From Minisyncoccota bacterium (lineage in GTDB: Bacteria; Patescibacteriota; Minisyncoccia; Phycocordibacterales; Phycocordibacteraceae), in assembly GCA_018062165.1 (NCBI GenBank), contig JAGOSU010000031.1:1-7661 (forward strand): 7,661 nt of DNA, in the 5' to 3' direction. Under the pieces are notes generated by a model. The model saw only the letters and a list, made by a program, of their open reading frames with translations. It searched no databases and was not told the DNA's origin. Every line of letters begins with the position of its first letter. Positions within the stretch are counted from its first letter, which is position 1. Below, one piece after another: positions 5,803 to 7,661 of the stretch. Position numbers and translations under genes: made by a program.

Positions 5803-7565
5803 GGTGCAGGTGGGGTTTCGGGAGTCTCGTCTTCAAATGACAGGTCGCCGCCGAGTGTATTCACTTCCTCGAACGGAATCTGTCCTGCTAACGCCTTAAT
5901 GATAGCATCCTCGCGCATGGTCAACATGCCCTTTTTGCGCGCTGTAGCGAAGACTTCCTCCTCTACCGGACTGGTGAGAATGACATGCTCAAGGTCCTTA
6001 TCCATCCTAAGAATCTCGAAGACGCCGAGCCGACCACGAGTACCGTTCGGGCAATCGCTCGTTGGTACGGCCTTGTAAACGGTATCGAACTTCGGAAGCT
6101 TCTTGTGGTACTCAGCTGGCAAATCTTCAAACTGCTTCTCAAGCAACATCTTCACACTCTCAGAGACAGGCTCGGCCTCTCCTCCCCCATCGCAGAGCTT
6201 ACGGACAAGTCTCTGGCCGATGACTGCAACCAACGTCGGTGCAATGAGGAACGGATCGACACCCATATCAATCAAACGCGGGATAGCGCCGGCGGCAGTA
6301 TTGGTGTGAATGGTAGAGAACACGAGGTGGCCGGTGAGTGCTGCCTGAATTGCAAGCTGTGCGGTCTCCTTATCGCGAATCTCGCCGATCATGATGGTGT
6401 CGGGGTCCTGACGAAGAATGGAACGGAGTCCTGAGGCGAAGGTGTACCCAATTTCAGGATGTACCTGCGACTGCGCGACGCCAGCAATCTCGTACTCAAC
6501 CGGGTCTTCAATAGAAACGACGTTGGCAGCTTCCCTATCAAGCTCAGAGAGCATGGCGAAGAGTGTGGTCGATTTACCGGAACCGGTAGGACCCGACATG
6601 AGGATGATGCCGTAGGGCGCTTTAATCATCTCGCGCACAACTGCGAGCTGTTCAGCATTGAAGCCCACCGTCTCCATAGTTGCGGTCGCCTTCGAGCGGT
6701 CGAGAATACGCATCACCACCTTCTCGCCGTACTGGGTTGGGAAGGTCGATACACGGAAGTCGATGCGACGACCTTCAACCGAGGTTGAGAAGCGGCCGTC
6801 CTGCGGCTTACGTTTCTCATCGAGACGCATCTGCGAAAGAATCTTGATACGCGCCACCACTGCAGGATGCACCTTCTGCGGAAGTTCAAGCGAGGTGTGC
6901 AAATCACCATCCATGCGGAAGCGCACACGAGTGCTCTCGGGTGTGGGCTCAATGTGGATGTCGGAGGCACCGCCTTCTACCGCATAGCGCAAGACGGTAG
7001 CGACAATCTTAGTCACCGGCGCGTCTGCCTTGATGGTGTCTTCAACATCTTTTCTCGAGGACACGGGCGCGGCATCAAGCTCGACCGGAACTTCGGAACC
7101 TTCGTACTCAGTAAGCGCAGCGCCCACCTCCCCGGTAAGGTTCTTGTATTCGTCAATCACGCGTGCAAAATCTGCCTCTGAAATAATGAACAACTTGTAG
7201 GGCATGCCAATCCTGCCAGCAATGAACTGGAGCGCATCGAGCGCTTCAATGTTGTCTGGATCGACGATACCAACCTCAAGTGCACCGTCCCGCACGAGAA
7301 GTGGCACCGCGCGGTAGTGACGAGCGGAATCCTCCGGTAGATACTGCAGCACTGACTGCTCGATAGGTGTCTGTGCTGGAAGAACGCGCGAAGGAATGCC
7401 GTAGCGTTCGCTCTTAAGTGCAAGCAGATCCTCTATTGAAATACCTCTGCCAATAAGCGCAGTCTCGAGGGAAACCCCTGAGTCTTTTGCTTCGCGTTCA
7501 ATTGCCGCGGCATCACCGGGCTTCAGTATGCCCTTGTCCTGAAGCAACGAGAGAAGGTTCGTCAT
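5799..7565 (-). CDS. pilB: PilB-type type IV pilus extension ATPase (GspE/PulE family)
   Basis: Cytoplasmic hexameric ATPase that powers pilin polymerisation at the inner-membrane platform. At 588 aa it has the usual PilB length. An N-terminal T2SSE_N/MshEN-like region spans about residues 1-145, followed by a linker and the ASDIHIEP start of the PAS-like N2 domain (about 200-285). The ATPase core is intact: Walker A GPTGSGKST at 325-333, Asp box SIEDPVEY at 351-358, Walker B GEIRD at 394-398 (catalytic E395) and His box TGHLVFSTIHT at 411-421. The tetracysteine zinc site of classical PilB/GspE is reduced: C458 (in RKLCDGGG) and C505 (in SDCPNGTRGR) remain, but their CxxC partners are absent. 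The acidic, proline-rich tail (about 572-588) looks disordered. The ATG at 7565 follows the upstream stop by 3 nt with no clear Shine-Dalgarno, so translational coupling is likely. The TGA stop overlaps the receiver gene start (ATGA). Confidence 0.95.
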   Translation of the reverse strand: MTNLLSLLQDKGILKPGDAAAIEREAKDSGVSLETALIGRGISIEDLLALKSERYGIPSRVLPAQTPIEQSVLQYLPEDSARHYRAVPLLVRDGALEVGIVDPDNIEALDALQFIAGRIGMPYKLFIISEADFARVIDEYKNLTGEVGAALTEYEGSEVPVELDAAPVSSRKDVEDTIKADAPVTKIVATVLRYAVEGGASDIHIEPTPESTRVRFRMDGDLHTSLELPQKVHPAVVARIKILSQMRLDEKRKPQDGRFSTSVEGRRIDFRVSTFPTQYGEKVVMRILDRSKATATMETVGFNAEQLAVVREMIKAPYGIILMSGPTGSGKSTTLFAMLSELDREAANVVSIEDPVEYEIAGVAQSQVHPEIGYTFASGLRSILRQDPDTIMIGEIRDKETAQLAIQAALTGHLVFSTIHTNTAAGAIPRLIDMGVDPFLIAPTLVAVIGQRLVRKLCDGGGEAEPVSESVKMLLEKQFEDLPAEYHKKLPKFDTVYKAVPTSDCPNGTRGRLGVFEILRMDKDLEHVILTSPVEEEVFATARKKGMLTMREDAIIKALAGQIPFEEVNTLGGDLSFEDETPETPPAP

Positions 7566-7568
7566 GCG

Positions 7569-7661
7569 CTACGGCTGCTCGGGAGCAAGCCCTGGCAGCG
7601 GCGCAAAAGGATCGGTGCGTCCTGCCGTCTCTGGAAGAATCACCGTGCGGATATCGCGCAG
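7569..7661 (-). CDS. C-terminal end of an upstream gene (partial), possibly a pilus assembly protein
   Basis: An open frame enters from the window edge and gives 30 residues (starting LRDIRTVILPE) before a TAG stop at 7571-7569. The tail is rich in proline and contains GRTDPFAPLPG followed by APEQP. The frame is in phase with the window edge, and the stop lies only 3 nt before the pilB ATG, so the two genes are almost certainly co-transcribed. In T4P clusters the genes before pilB are often pilM/N/O/P-type inner-membrane alignment proteins, and a DPF-with-proline motif is reminiscent of PilP/GspC-like segments. That is weak evidence on 30 residues. I do not assign a function; the reading frame itself is convincing from spacing and composition. 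Confidence 0.6.
   Translation of the reverse strand: MRDIRTVILPETAGRTDPFAPLPGLAPEQP

Noticed and set aside
2893..7571. Shared NPFAP / DPFAP endings of the transporter and the partial upstream protein
   Set aside because: Short proline-containing tails in otherwise unrelated proteins; most likely coincidence.

Overview
The window carries a partial type IV pilus (T4P) motor locus plus three genes that are not pilus genes. Every gene I can support is on the minus strand, so transcription runs from position 7661 toward position 1. The protein styles (a compact pilB / response regulator / pilT cluster, a 497-residue ABC-F protein ending in a divergent second ATPase domain, and a VUT/YhhQ-family queuosine-precursor transporter) suggest a Candidate Phyla Radiation (Patescibacteria, Parcubacteria-like) bacterium with fairly high GC for that group. 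This assignment rests on remembered family resemblance, not a search. TGA is a normal stop here (pilB and the response regulator end in it), so this is not one of the UGA-recoding CPR lineages.

Layout in transcription order. 7661-7569: the last 30 codons of an unidentified upstream gene, 3 nt before pilB. 7565-5799: pilB, the extension ATPase. 5802-5419: a stand-alone CheY-like receiver. 5422-4361: pilT, the retraction ATPase. Both junctions around the receiver are 4-nt ATGA overlaps, so pilB, receiver and pilT are probably made together. 4320-3652: a 222-aa protein with a possible GNAT acetyltransferase core and clearly lower GC. 3585-2893: a membrane transporter of the queuosine-precursor (DUF165/YhhQ) family. 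2826-1333: an ABC-F ATPase. 1276-71: pilC, the inner-membrane platform protein, displaced from pilB/pilT by the three other genes. 70-1: a short intergenic tail leading out of the window.

How the genes work together. PilB and PilT are opposing hexameric ATPases that dock on PilC to polymerise and depolymerise pilin. The receiver between them has all the residues needed for phosphorylation and is the obvious candidate for switching or biasing the motors, but no histidine kinase is visible. The transporter would import a queuosine precursor for tRNA modification, and the ABC-F protein acts on ribosomes. These two share a translation theme but have no evident link to the pilus.

Non-coding space is small: gaps of 40 to 70 nt between the later genes. 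They hold two -10-like boxes so close to start codons that transcripts would be leaderless or nearly so, a tandem 8-bp repeat with 11-bp period before the transporter, and two perfect hairpins without T-tracts. I found no tRNA, rRNA, CRISPR array, insertion sequence or canonical rho-independent terminator. No stretch over 300 bases lacks a gene.
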